From Phycisphaerae bacterium (GTDB lineage Bacteria; Planctomycetota; Phycisphaerae; Phycisphaerales; UBA1924): a DNA stretch of 47,819 bases. The stretch's first letter is position 1. Each line of letters starts with the position of its first letter. A program made the position numbers and the translations under genes. The notes below the pieces were generated by a model. That model did no database searches. It had not been told where the DNA came from and saw only the letters and a list, made by a program, of their open reading frames with translations. Of this stretch, positions 16,952 to 28,400 are shown in pieces. The stretch lies in assembly GCA_030429485.1 (NCBI GenBank), contig JAUIFD010000006.1, positions 1 through 47,819 of the forward strand, read 5' to 3'.

Positions 16952-18129
16952 TGCTGCCGGTCCTCTGGCTTGTGCTGACGTGGCTCGCGCCGAACCTCGC
17001 CGTTCCGCTGCTCACCGCCGGCGCGCTCGCGTCGCTTGCGCTGCGATCGTCGGGTGGCGTGAGTGAGCGTGTCGAGATCGCGGTCGAGTCGTTCGCGCAG
17101 GTGCGCACGTCCACGCTCACCATCACCGCCGGCCGCGCGACGCCCAGCGTGTACCTCGACCTCGCGGGTTGGCAGATCGACGCGGGCCCCGAGGGCATCG
17201 TGCTCGCCCACGCGCGCGACACGACGCGCTACCACCGCGTCAGCGACGCGCCCTTCACGTCGCCGTCAGACCTTGAGTCGGCGGCGCCGCCACTCCCGAC
17301 GCCGCACCTCGACTTGGCGTTCGCAGATCCCGCGTCGGGCGCGCAGCAGTCGGTTCGATGGACGCCCTGGCCCGATCACCTGCGCTGGGTGAGCGCGAGC
17401 CTTGCCGACGACGATCCTCAAGCGATCGTCCTGGTCGGGCGAGGCGCCACCACGCGCGCGACCATGCGCATCGTCATAGGGCGCATCACTCGGTTCGAGG
17501 GCGAGCGTGTCGACCCGGACGCGCCGATCACGATCCGTTGGTCCGCCGTTCTTACGCCGCCGCGGCGTGCGCTCGATCTCACCGAGCGCCGCGAAGCGCC
17601 CCGCGCGCGCCTCGCACCCTACCCGGGCTCGCTCAGCGTCGGCGACATCATGCCGGACCTGATCCTGCGCCTGTCGACAGGCGAGGACGCCGAACTCTCA
17701 GCCTGGCTCGCCGGTGCGCGCACGCCGCTGTTCCTCGCGATCGTCGGCGTCCCGGAGCACGCGGCGCGAGCCGGTGAGGCCTTCGCCGCGGGCGTGCAAG
17801 ATGCGCGGACGCGCCTGACCATCGAAGCCACGCTCGATGGGCGCACCGTGCCGCGATTCTCCGCGATGCTCGTCCTCGTCGTGGCGCCCGACGCCACGCC
17901 GCCCGTTCATGCCCCCGAACCGGTTGTCGCGGCAACAACCACCGAGCCCCGTCTCGGCGAACGGCTCGACGCCGCAGCCCCGTGCATCGTCGCGGTACTC
18001 GACGGTGAGCGACGGATCTTGGAACTCACGCCTGTTCCGCCCAACGACCATGGCGTGCCCGATGCCGCAGCCCTGCGCGCCACAGCCGAGCGCATCGTCC
18101 TCACGCGTCTGCGCGAGAAGACGCCCTGA
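16951..18129 (+). CDS. Membrane-anchored protein of unknown function with a possible thioredoxin-like fold
   Basis: The ATG overlaps the folK stop (TGATG); a GTG one codon earlier is equally possible. The 392-residue product begins with a hydrophobic segment (VLWLVLTWLAPNLAVPLLTA) that is either a signal peptide or an anchor. Residues of about 25-200 look like a beta-rich lipoprotein-type domain (YLDLAGWQIDAGPEGIVLAH). Later, YPGSLSVGDIMPDLILRLST followed by AELSAWLAGARTPLFLAIVG resembles the start of a peroxiredoxin/thioredoxin-like domain, but without the catalytic Cys pair. I do not recognise the family. The 3' end overlaps the convergent VanZ-like gene by 29 bases. Confidence 0.7.
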   Translation: MLPVLWLVLTWLAPNLAVPLLTAGALASLALRSSGGVSERVEIAVESFAQVRTSTLTITAGRATPSVYLDLAGWQIDAGPEGIVLAHARDTTRYHRVSDAPFTSPSDLESAAPPLPTPHLDLAFADPASGAQQSVRWTPWPDHLRWVSASLADDDPQAIVLVGRGATTRATMRIVIGRITRFEGERVDPDAPITIRWSAVLTPPRRALDLTERREAPRARLAPYPGSLSVGDIMPDLILRLSTGEDAELSAWLAGARTPLFLAIVGVPEHAARAGEAFAAGVQDARTRLTIEATLDGRTVPRFSAMLVLVVAPDATPPVHAPEPVVAATTTEPRLGERLDAAAPCIVAVLDGERRILELTPVPPNDHGVPDAAALRATAERIVLTRLREKTP

Positions 18130-18481
18130 GCGAGAAACCCCGCGCGACGACGCTCGCGACCGCGAGCCCCGCCCCAACACCCAGCACGTTCGCGCCCGCG
18201 TCGGACCACGACACGTGCCGCTGCACAATCGGGATGGCCTGCAGCCCCTCGTCGATCAACACGTAGACCGCGGCTACTCCTCCGGAGCGGACGAGATTGC
18301 GTGCTGATCCAGGTGCTCCGAACCACCCGCACCGCTCGAGGAGCAGGGTCCAGAGCCCGAAGGCCCCGACGTGGGCGAACAGGTCGGGTCGGACGACTTC
18401 CGGCCCCGGTACTTCGAGCTTTGGCCAGTGGGTGAGCGCGAAGAGCACCGCGGCGTAGACCGCGAACACCACCCGCATCAT
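18101..18481 (-). CDS. VanZ-like membrane protein
   Basis: This 126-residue protein has about four predicted membrane helices. It matches VanZ-family features: an N-terminal helix followed by HWPKLEVPGPEV, then PDLFAHVGAFGLWTLLLERC, and DEGLQAIPIVQRHVSWSDAG, where the Glu and the His-x-Ser-Trp-x-Asp pattern are typical. VanZ-like proteins are small, widespread and mostly of unknown role; one member gives low-level teicoplanin resistance. The ATG overlaps the parA stop, so the two are coupled. This is the last gene of the long minus-strand run and ends inside the convergent gene. Confidence 0.8.
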   Translation of the reverse strand: MMRVVFAVYAAVLFALTHWPKLEVPGPEVVRPDLFAHVGAFGLWTLLLERCGWFGAPGSARNLVRSGGVAAVYVLIDEGLQAIPIVQRHVSWSDAGANVLGVGAGLAVASVVARGFSLRASSRADA

Positions 18482-19365
18482 CACCGCGCGTGCTCGCCCT
18501 GACGGTCCACGACATGCACCTCCGGCGCGCGATCCCGTTCGGGCGGGGCCAGCACGCCGGCGTCGAGCAGCGCCTTCGCCAGGGCGTCGTAGTCTTCGGC
18601 GCCGGGCGCGCCCGGCGCGTAGTCGAAGATCGTCTCGCCGAAGCTCGGGCATTCCGCGAGCTTGATGTTCCGGCGAATCGGCGGCATAAAGACCTGCGCG
18701 CCGTCCCAGGGCGTCCCGCTGCCGGCCGCGTCGGCGAAGAACTGCTCCAGGTCGGCGACCACCTCTCGCGTGTGCGTCGCTTGCGAATCGTGCGAACACA
18801 GCACCACGCCGAGCACCTTGAGATCAGGGTTCACCGATTCGGCGAGCAGCCGCACGGTTTCGAGCAGCTTGCCCACGCCGTGCAGCGCGAGGAAGTGGGC
18901 CTGCATCGGGATGAGCACCGCGTCTGCCGCCGCGAGGGCGTTGATCGTGAGCAGCCCGAGCGAGGGTGGGCAGTCGATGATCGCGAGGTCGTGCACCTCC
19001 TCCAGGCGTTCGAACGCCCGGTCGAGGCGGCTCTGGCGGTCGGGCTCGCCCGCGAGCTCGCTCTCGGCCGCCGCGAGGTCGGTCTCGGCCGGGAGCACAA
19101 GCAGACGGTCCGCGACCTGCTGGAGGGCGAGGTGCGGCGGATCGGAGGGGTCGGTCAGCACGTCGTAGACGGACCGCTCAAGGTGATCCGGGTCGAGCCC
19201 CACGTGGAGTGTCGCGTGGGCCTGGGGGTCGAGGTCGGCGAGCAGCACGTGGCGTCCACGACGGGCCAGAGCTGCGGACAGATTGACCGCGGTCGTGGTC
19301 TTCCCGACGCCACCCTTCTGGTTCATCAGCGCAATGACACGGAAACGCCTGCCGCGGCTGGGCAT
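18481..19365 (-). CDS. parA: ParA family ATPase
   Basis: This 294-residue P-loop ATPase has the deviant Walker A of the ParA/Soj family (NQKGGVGKTTTAVNLSAAL, with signature Lys17). Further motifs are ADLDPQAHATLHVGLDP, the Walker B IIDCPPSLGLLTINAL, and FFADAAGSGTPWDGAQ near the C-terminal partner-binding region. Such ATPases segregate DNA or position large complexes. No parB or parS-like repeat is visible nearby, and it is not a MinD/FlhG type. It lies 64 bases after the giant TpsA gene. There is no ribosome-binding site; TATACT lies six bases before the ATG, so it may have its own leaderless transcript as well as read-through. Confidence 0.93.
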   Translation of the reverse strand: MPSRGRRFRVIALMNQKGGVGKTTTAVNLSAALARRGRHVLLADLDPQAHATLHVGLDPDHLERSVYDVLTDPSDPPHLALQQVADRLLVLPAETDLAAAESELAGEPDRQSRLDRAFERLEEVHDLAIIDCPPSLGLLTINALAAADAVLIPMQAHFLALHGVGKLLETVRLLAESVNPDLKVLGVVLCSHDSQATHTREVVADLEQFFADAAGSGTPWDGAQVFMPPIRRNIKLAECPSFGETIFDYAPGAPGAEDYDALAKALLDAGVLAPPERDRAPEVHVVDRQGEHAR

Positions 19366-19371
19366 GGGCGG

Positions 19372-19377
19372 AGTATA
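19372..19377 (-). promoter_or_regulatory. Candidate -10 box, leaderless parA
   Basis: TATACT on the minus strand, then six bases, then the ATG of parA. No Shine-Dalgarno sequence is present. No good -35 hexamer is seen at 16-18 bases. Confidence 0.5.
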
Positions 19378-19429
19378 CGGATGCGCCCCAGAATCGCCAC
19401 CTCATAGGCGGCCAAGCGATGAGCAAAGC

Positions 19430-22400
19430 CTACGACGCGGGGGTCATCGCGCTCTCGCCACCTTCCGCGGGCCTCGAGGGGGAGGCCGAGGAAAGCTCTG
19501 GGCCCGCGGGTTCGAGCATCACGAGGTCCGTGAACTGCGAGAGGCTCAGACGGCGTGGCCGCATGAAGCTCAGGAGCACCTGGCGAGCGTCGCGCTGCTC
19601 GCCCTCGGAGAGCCCGAGCCACTCCATCTGCGTGAGCAGCGTCCGGACGCCCTCCAGGTAGGTCGCGGCGTCGGCATGCTCCGGTGAGCCGCCGATGAAC
19701 TGGCGGAGTGCGACCGCGTCGAATCGCTTCGGGTGCTCCGCTTCGTCCCATCCCTCGATCGCCGCGTCGAGCGTGGCGCGGATCGCGTCCTCCGGGGTCT
19801 GTCCCTCCTCGAGTTCGCCCGGCATCTTCTGGAAATCGTTCGCATACCAGTCGAGCACCATGTTCACGATCTCGGTCGGCAGGCGCTGGGCGGTCACGCG
19901 GGCGCTGGCGCTCTCGGCGTCGGCCTCGGTGTCGTTGTAGAACGCGCGCCCGATCATGGCGTCGATGAGCACGTCGGCTCCCGCGTCGCGGGCGTTGATG
20001 CCGAGCTTGAGCAGCGCTTCACGCTGAGCAGAGCTGATCGACGTGCCCTGCGTGACCCTATCGCCCTGCGCCTCGCGCGGCACCGCCCCGGCGAGCGCCG
20101 ACGACACGTTGGTGTTGGTCGGGCCGCTCGAGCGGAGGTCATACCCCGGCGCGACCAGCGAATCATCAAGCGGGCCAAACGCTCGGGTCGGGAAGGTCGA
20201 GAGCGTCGCGCTCGTATCGCCGCCTGAGGTCGTCGCGAGCGTCGGCACGGGGCCCACCCCGAGCACGACCGGCACCGCGGAGAAGGTGATGGACTCGCCC
20301 GCGACGTAGTCAACGCCGTCGTCAAACACGAGCGCCTCGCCCGCCGCCCCCTCGCTCTGCGCCGAGCGAATGCCCGAAGCGGCGCGGGCGAGGATGAAGA
20401 TCCGCGGGGCGGTCACGTCGATAGTCGTGACCGCGGCGAGATCGCCGAGCGTGATCGCGCCGGACTGCGAGAAGAGGTCGATCGAGCCAACGGTCGACCA
20501 CTTCTCGTTCTGCCCCATGGTGATGTCGTTGACCGCCCGCACCCGGATGTCGTCGGTCGCGAAGATCGAAGCGACCTCGGGGATGCGCGTGTGCCCGTTG
20601 AGCCCGGAAACACCGCCAAGGGCGAGCGGGTCGGCGTTGAGGTACAGACTCCCGAGCGGCATGGACTCGCCGTCGCCGCCGATGCCGATGTTGCGGTGGA
20701 ACTCAAGACGCGGAACGAAACGCCCAAGCGTCTCCAGGTTGACGAGCAGCACAAGGTCCGACCCGTTCGCCGAGGTGATCGTGTCAGCGAAGACGAGCGA
20801 ATCGGCTAGAGCGTTGGTGCCCATCACGCGGATCACCGAGTCGCCCGCGACGATGACCGGTGCATCGAAGCGGATGCCCTCGTGAGAGAAGATCCGCCCG
20901 TCGAGCGTGAGGCGCGCCGACGTGCCGTCGTCAAACGAGCGCAGCGGGCTCGAAACGGCGCCGAAGTCGCCGAAGAGCTCCGCATCCGCTGCGGAGACGG
21001 TCAGGCGCGACATGCCCTCGCCACCGTTGAATACCGAGTGCAGTTCGATGCGATCGCCACTGAGCATGACCGAGTCGGCCGTGAGCTCAATCGGCGCGCT
21101 GAAGATGATGTCGTTGGCGTCGTTGGGGATGTCCGCCCCGAGGCGCACGCGCCCTGCTCCGGCCTGCACGAAATCGCCGCCGAGCGCGAACGTCGCATCC
21201 TGTCCAAACTCGAACACGCCCGGGTTGTCGAGCAGGAAGTCCCCGTCCTCACCGGTCGCGACGGGGCCGTCGATGCGCCCGCTGGTGCGGATGTCGATGC
21301 TCGTGGCCCGCACGCCGCTCTGGGCGACGAACGAACGCCCGCGCTCCATGAGGAAGTCGCCGAGCATCGCCGTGAGCCCGATGCCGCCCCGGGCGATCAC
21401 GTCGCCCGAGCCGGAGTCAAGCGTGAGCGCGAAGGGCCCCTCAGCCGCCGAGTTGATCGTCGATCCGAATCCAACACCCTCGCCCTGGATGCGCAGATCG
21501 CTCGCGAGCAGGATCGCCCGAGCCGCATCGATCGCGCCGCCCGCGAGCAGATCACCCTGGAGCGTGAGTGGGGCGTCGTAGGTTTGGGCGCCGGTGGTCG
21601 TGACGTTGGGCAGGATCGCGCCCGCCGCGGTGATCGCGAGGGAGTGGAGCGCCGCTTCGCCGCCGAGATCACCCTCGAACACCGCACCGCCGCTGGCGAG
21701 ATGCACCGCGAGCGACGAGGCGCCGTCGGTCGTGCCCGTAACACGAAGACTGCCAGCCCCCTCGCCGCTCGTCGCGAACGCGACGGACTCGCCCGAGATC
21801 GTGAGCGGACCATCAATCAGGATCGAGCCGCCCTCGCTCGTCATGTATGCGCCAGCAAGGGTCGCATCGCCGACGTACGTCTGGCCGCCCTTCGTGCTCA
21901 CGCTGTTGAACTCGAGCGTGTTCGCGCTCGCGGCGAGCGAGACGAGCGGGCTCTGCGCGCCCATCGCGTCGGTGACGGTGATCGCCGCGTCCCCCGCGTC
22001 GAGCGCGAGGGCGAACATGCCGTCGACCGTGCCGTCGAGCAGGATGTCATCAGCGCCGACTACATCGCCGTCATCGTCGTCGCCGGTGCCCCCCGCGGTG
22101 CGGATGGCGAGATTGTCCGCGAGCGTGGTCGCGCCGATGATCGAGACCGAGCCGCGATCGACCGTCGTGAGATCGCCCGCGAGCGTCGTATCGCCGGTGT
22201 AGCGCTGCGAGCCGTGGGTGGTGACGTCCGCGAGTTCGATCTCGCCGCCAGCGTTATCCACCTCGAAGCCAAACTCGCCCTCGACCGGGCCAGCGAATCG
22301 AGCGACCGTGCCCGCGCCGCCCGCATCGACACGAAGGTCGTGCACGAGCGTGGCCGGGCCAGTCACGATCACCGAGCCCGAGTTGGACGCGAGATCGCCG

Positions 22401-25400
22401 CCGGGCGTGAACGCGCCGGTGTATGTCTGATCGCCAGCCGTGGTGACCGCGCGAGTAAAGATCGACGAACCGATCGCGTCGAAGTGCGCGAGCGGGGTGC
22501 TCGCGCCCGCGTCTGCGAGCAGGTCGATCACGCCCGTGCCCGCATCGATCGCGAGCCCGCCAGCGCCCTCGCTCGGGCCATCGACGCCCCCGGTGATCTG
22601 CACGCCGCCCGCGCCGGTTCCGGTCGCGATGCGTGCATCGAGCGAACCCGCCCTGAGCGCATCATCGATCAGGATGTCGCGGCCCTCGGTCGTGATCGCG
22701 CCGACGAGCGTGAGCCCGTCGCCCGAGCCCTGGTACGTGATCGAGCTGTCGCCCGTGCCGGCGAGCAGGTCGTGGACGGTCGTGCGTCCGCCTGCCGCGG
22801 GGGCGTAGAGCGTCACCGGGTCGCGGAACAGCGCGCTCCCGACTGTGATCCGGTGCGAGCCGACATCCTGCCAGCCGATGTTGATCTGCGCAAACCCGTC
22901 CGCGAGCGACGCGAGATCGTCAGCCGAAAGATCCAGCGCATCGGCGCCCGGCGTTGCGCCGTCGAACGCCAGGAAGATCGGGTCCGTCGGGTCGCACGGG
23001 CGGAGCGTGAGCGTGCCCGTGCCCGTTGTTGTATCGGGCGCGCCAAACACAAGATCCGCCGAGCAGATCGTGAGATCGAACGCGCTCGCGTCGAGCCCGC
23101 CGGCGAAGACCATCCGCGGCGCCCGCAGGCCGAGCTCGCGCGTCAGCGTCACGCCGCTCTCAAACGCGAGGACGGTGGGGGAGTGCAGGTCGGTCCCGAT
23201 GGAGACCGGGCCCTCGCCCGTCTGCGTGAGCCCGCCGCCGAGCGTGACCGGCACATCCGCGACGCGGAAGAGCCCGGCGTTGTGGATGCTCGCGTCACCG
23301 CCGAGCACGATCACCGACGGATCGCCGTCACTCGCGTCGAGCCCGAGCGTGAGTCGGTTGCCGGTGAAGGCGAACGCGCCGGTGGTGTCGAGCCCACCCT
23401 CGAAGACCGTATGCCCGGCGCCTTCGCGCTGCGTGAATGTGCCGACGCGCACGCTGTCGCGGAAGCTCGCGTCGTGCGCGTTGACGACATCGATCGCGCC
23501 AAGGCGAGCATCGCTCCCGACAGGCCCGTTCACGAAGATGTCGTGCGCCGCGCCCGAATCGAGCGTGAGCGTAAACGTCCCGTCGGTCGGGCCGTTGATG
23601 AAGAGATCGCCGCCCGCGTCACGCGTGGTGCGGAGTGCGGAGTCGCCGACAAGTACGAACGGTCCGTGGAGCGTGATGTCGTTGATCGTGCGCACGACCG
23701 TGCGGAGCGTGCCGTCGTCGGTGCTCGCCTCAAACGAGCGAGCGGTGACGTCGGCGAGCACGTTGACCCCGCCGGCGTCGAGCGAGAAATCGCCGAGCGG
23801 ATCGACCCCACCGACGACGCCGAGCACGTCGATCACGCCCGCGTCGCCGCCGATCACGCCGACGTCCGCCGTCGTCTCGGGCATGGAGTTGAGCGTGTCG
23901 CGGAAGAAGACCGAGCCTGTGCCGTCGCCGCCCGACGCCACGATCCGCGGCGTGGCGGAGGTCGGCCCATTGCTCGGCCCGACGAGCACCGGGCCTTCAA
24001 ACGCGAGATCAAATCCGTCGGAAGTCACCGTCTCGCGGATGACCGTGCTCGCGGTATCAAGATAGAGCGCATACCCACGAGCCGGCGCAGGCCCGCCGCT
24101 CTCACCATGCAGCAGCACCGGGCCGTTGAACGTGGTCGTGCCCGTGCCCGCGAGCTGCGTGATCGACGCCGCCTCGACCCGCTGGAAGCGAGCGTCATGG
24201 GCGCTGATGATGTCGAGCGCAATGCCATCGCCAGAATCCGGCGCGAGCGTGCCCGCGAAGATCAGGTCGCCACTCGTGCCATTGTCGATCGTCAAACGCT
24301 GCTCACCGGTGACGAGCCCGTTGAAGCGCACGAGACCTCCGTTTGCCCCGCCCGCGGTGGTCGCCAGCGAAGACGGCGCGCCCACGCGCGTGTCCCCGTC
24401 AAAGACAAGCTCGGTGCCGTGCGTGGTCACGTCGCCGGCGAGGGTGATCATCGCCGGGCCCGCGGTGGACAGGCGAAGGTCGGACTGGATGTCGAACGAC
24501 CCGACGGTGATGGGGTTCGCCCCCGCCGGCTCGACGCCGACGAGCACGTCGAAGCCGGGACCGATCAAGCCGAGCTCGGTCGCGGAGAGGTTGAACCCGC
24601 CCGCGTCACCCATCACGATGATGCGTCCGGAATCCGCGTGCGGGCGCAGGACGAGCCTGGGTGTAGTCGTGAACGAGCCGGTCACGATCGGTCCGAGCCA
24701 GTCCACCTGCGAGGCGCGAAGCGTCATTGTGTTGGCGTCGCCGACGGTCGCCGCATTCGTCGCGCCGCCGCTCGCCGGGTCGAGCAGCAGCGTGCCCAGG
24801 CCCGCGTTCAGCGTGCGGGCGATGCCTGCGCCGTCGATCGTGACCTCGCCCTCAAGAGTCTGATCGCCCGCGGTGAGCACGTTGCCGGTGGTGACGATCC
24901 GCGTGCCGCGCGCCGTCAGTGAGGAGAGCCGCGTGCCCGTGAGCCCGATCGTCGGCAGGCGCAGCTCGCCAAGCGAGCCGCCATCGCCGGACCCGTCAGC
25001 CGCGAGCAACAAGGTGTGCGCCGCGTCCGCCGTGATCTCGTTGAATACAGACAAGTCCAGGTCGGCGCCCGAATCGGACACCACCTCGCTGTCCACGAGC
25101 ACGCGCATCACGCCGCCTGCGTCCGTCGTGTCGATCGTCCCGACGCGGACGACCGACCGCCCGTTGGGCGAGGTGAGCACGACGTTGCCATCCGTCGCGC
25201 CGCCTCGTGTGCGGAGGGTGAGCGCATCCTGCGACATCGCGAAGAGCGCGCCGTAGTCGCCGATGCGCACGTCGCCGGACGCGAACGAGCCGGCCGCCCG
25301 CGAGTCGAGGATGAGCTCCGCCCCGCCGATCGACCCCTCCGAGAGGTCGATGACGCCCGCGTTGGAGTCGCCGCCCTGCTCGGAATCGAGCGTGACCACG

Positions 25401-28400
25401 TCGGGCAGGTTGACCTTGCCGCGCAGCGTGATCGGGCCGTCCACAAGCACGTCGTTGCGGAGCGTGATCGTGCCACCCGGATCGCTCGGCGTGCCCTGCC
25501 GCGTGTCGATCGTGAGCCCGGTGAGGAACAGCCCCGCGCCACCCTGATTGCCGACACCGCCGCCGACGAACACGTTGCCAGCGCCGTTCGCGCCTGCCGC
25601 GGCCGTGACAAGCGTGAGGTCGCCCGTCACATCGCTCGGCGATCGGATCGAAGAGAACCCGAGGTTGATCGGGCCGGAGAAGGCGAAGCCGCCCTGGTCG
25701 GTGTCGATCCGGCGCGACCCGCGCACGGAGAGCGGGTTGTCGCCGACGAGCGCGAAAGCCGACGCCGATCCGTCGAGCAGCAGATCGCCGAAGAGCGTCA
25801 CCGTGCCGTTGCTCGCGGGCGAGGTGTCGATGGTGATCGACTGGAGGAAGTGGTTGGCGAGGTCGCCCGCCGAGCCCATGTGCACGCGCCCGTCGCCCGC
25901 CGCCGACCCAGCCACGCGGAGCGAGAGGTCCACGTCGGTCGTCGTCGCGCTGAAGCGTGCCTCGTCAAGATCGAGCAGCCCGCCCTGCGTGACGATCTCC
26001 AGGTCGCTGTCGAGCGCGACGTCGCCCGCGAGGCGCACCGTGCCGCGCGTCGACAGCCCAGGCGTGGTCACGCGGATCACGCCGCCGGTCGCGCCCGTGT
26101 TGGCAGCGTCGAGCGAGCCGAGGCGGATCGGGCTCTCCGAGATCGGGCCGAGCACGATATCACCGCCGGCCGCTCCGCCAAAGCCCTGCGCACGGAGCGT
26201 GAGTGCGAGCTCCGTCAGCCCGGGTGCGATCGTCACCTGCGAGAGGTCGAGGAGCGAGCCGGCGCCCGCGGTGTCCGAGTTGGTGTTGATCGTGATCGAA
26301 GAGTCGATGTCGTAGGTGTGCGCCGCGAGCACCTTGAACGGACCATCGATCGAGATGTTCTGTGAAGTCAGGGCGCCAGCCGCGACCGGCGAGCCCGCAT
26401 CGATCGTGAGCCCCGAGAGATACTGCTCCGTGCCGCGGAACACGCCACCGAGCGCGACGTCGCCCGCCGCGTCGTCCGTGCTGGAGGCATCCAGGGCAAG
26501 CGCAAAGTTGCCACCGGTCGCGGAGATCGACGCCGCGCCAAGATCAAGCGCACCGCCGGGCCCGAGCCCGCGGGGATCGCCCGACCCGAGAGGCGAGGGG
26601 TTGGTATCGATCGTCGAGTCCGCTCCGACCAGCAATCGACCCGAGATCAGGAGGTCGCCGTCGACGGGCGCATCGTGCTCGAGCACCATCGTGCCCACAC
26701 GCAGCTGCGTGCTCGTGAACCCTCGGAAGAACCCGTCCGGCTCAACCAGCAGCCCGCCCGCGCCGCCGCCGTCGGCCTGGAGATTCACACGAAGCTCCAC
26801 CGGATCGACCGAAGCCCCGTCCGCGTGCACCATCGCGCCGGGCGCGAACAGCAAGTCACCCGCGGCATCCGACCCGCCCGCTCGGTCCGTGTCCAGGCGA
26901 AGTGACTGCTCGACCACCACCTCCGTGATGCCGGAGAAGTCGATGTCGCCGCCGTTGGTGCGGACGTCGTCCCGCAGGTGCAGCACGCCCGGCGTATGCA
27001 CGGTCAGTGCTTCCACCGTGCCCTGCGAGCCGAGGCCCACACGCCGGAGGATCACGTCGCCGACGCTCTCGATCGTCAATGCGCCGGGGCCGCCGATCGT
27101 GCCGGGCGCCGAGAGGTCAAAGCCCGCGTCACGGTCCGTCAACACCACGTCGCCCGCGAGCCGCATCGGGCCCGAGTGCGGCACCAAGTTGATGTTCGTC
27201 GCCGTAATGTTGCCGTGCAGCGTCGAAAGCTCGCTCGACTGCATCGAGAACAGCGCGGGCTCGCTCAAGGGCCCGCTCTGCCCGACATGGCCCAGGTCGA
27301 TCCCGTTCGTCGAGATCAGGCGGATCGTCTCGGTGCCGGTCGCAGCCTCAAGCCCCAGCGCATTCGACAGTGTCAGCGGCGTCGGCCCCGGGTCCGGCTC
27401 GCCGCCGACCGTCGTCAACGTCACGAGCGGGGCGTCCGCGACGACCAGGCCTCGAACCGAACCCATCTCCAGGATGTCCGAACTCACGTTGCCGCGCAAG
27501 CGCAACGTCCCGTCAACCGACATCACCGTGCTCGCCATGCCGACGATCGCGTTCGTCCCGTCGCCGATCGTCACGTCACCCGTGCCGGAGAACACCCGAA
27601 GGAGCCCCGGGAAGGGGATGTCCGCCCGGATCGCGCCGTCAATCAGGATGTCGCCCGCGCCCGCATCGGTGCGCAGTGCAACCGGGTTCTCTTCTGTGCG
27701 AATGCGAACGTCGCCCAGAACTGTCAGCGGTGCGTTGAGCGTGACGAGGCTCCCGGAGAGCAACACCTCGCCCGAGCCGCCGTTGAGCGTCATGTTGATC
27801 GGCGCCGAGAGACCGTCGCCGGAGGTGTCGATCAGATTGAAGACCTGGATGTGCCCGGTGCCGGTCGGAGCCCCCGACGCGGGGTCATTCGCCGAGAGCG
27901 TCACCGCACCGCCCTTGGTGCTGATGCGCCCGTACAGCGAGATCGAGTTGCCCGCCTGGAGCGTGAGTCCGACCCCGGCGTTGTCCATCACCAGGTTCAC
28001 GTCGTCACCCGGCGAGCCGAGTTCGATGTTGTGGCTCGCCTGGAGCACCACGTCCGACGTCGACGACTCGATCAGGTCGCGATCGATCTCGTTGAACACG
28101 AGGTCCGAGTCGGTGTCCTGGTCCGGATCCGTGAACTGATCGACGTCGGTCAGGTCGATCGCGTCGGCGCCGTCCTGGACGATGCGGATGTCGGTGGGGT
28201 CCAGCAGCAGCGTGCCGGTCTTGCCGTTCTCCGCGGTCGCGTCGGTGTGCCCGCGGTAGAGCAGGTTCTCCTTGCCGGACACCTCCACGAGGCCGCCGTC
28301 ACCACCCTGGTCCGCGCCGCGCACGGAAATGTCGCCGCCGAAGATCGTGCGCCCGTCCGACCACACGACCACCGTGCCGCCATCGCCCCGCTCGGTCGCG

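Noticed and set aside
18481-19365. ParA as FlhG/MinD-type flagellar number regulator
   Set aside because: The sequence is Soj/ParA-like around Walker A and lacks a MinD-type amphipathic C-terminus; it lies outside the flagellar operon and on the other strand.
20882-24922. A 1,346-codon open frame antisense to the TpsA gene
   Set aside because: It mirrors the codon bias of the giant gene; the product is a run of Arg, Glu and Ala with no domain, signal or ribosome-binding site.
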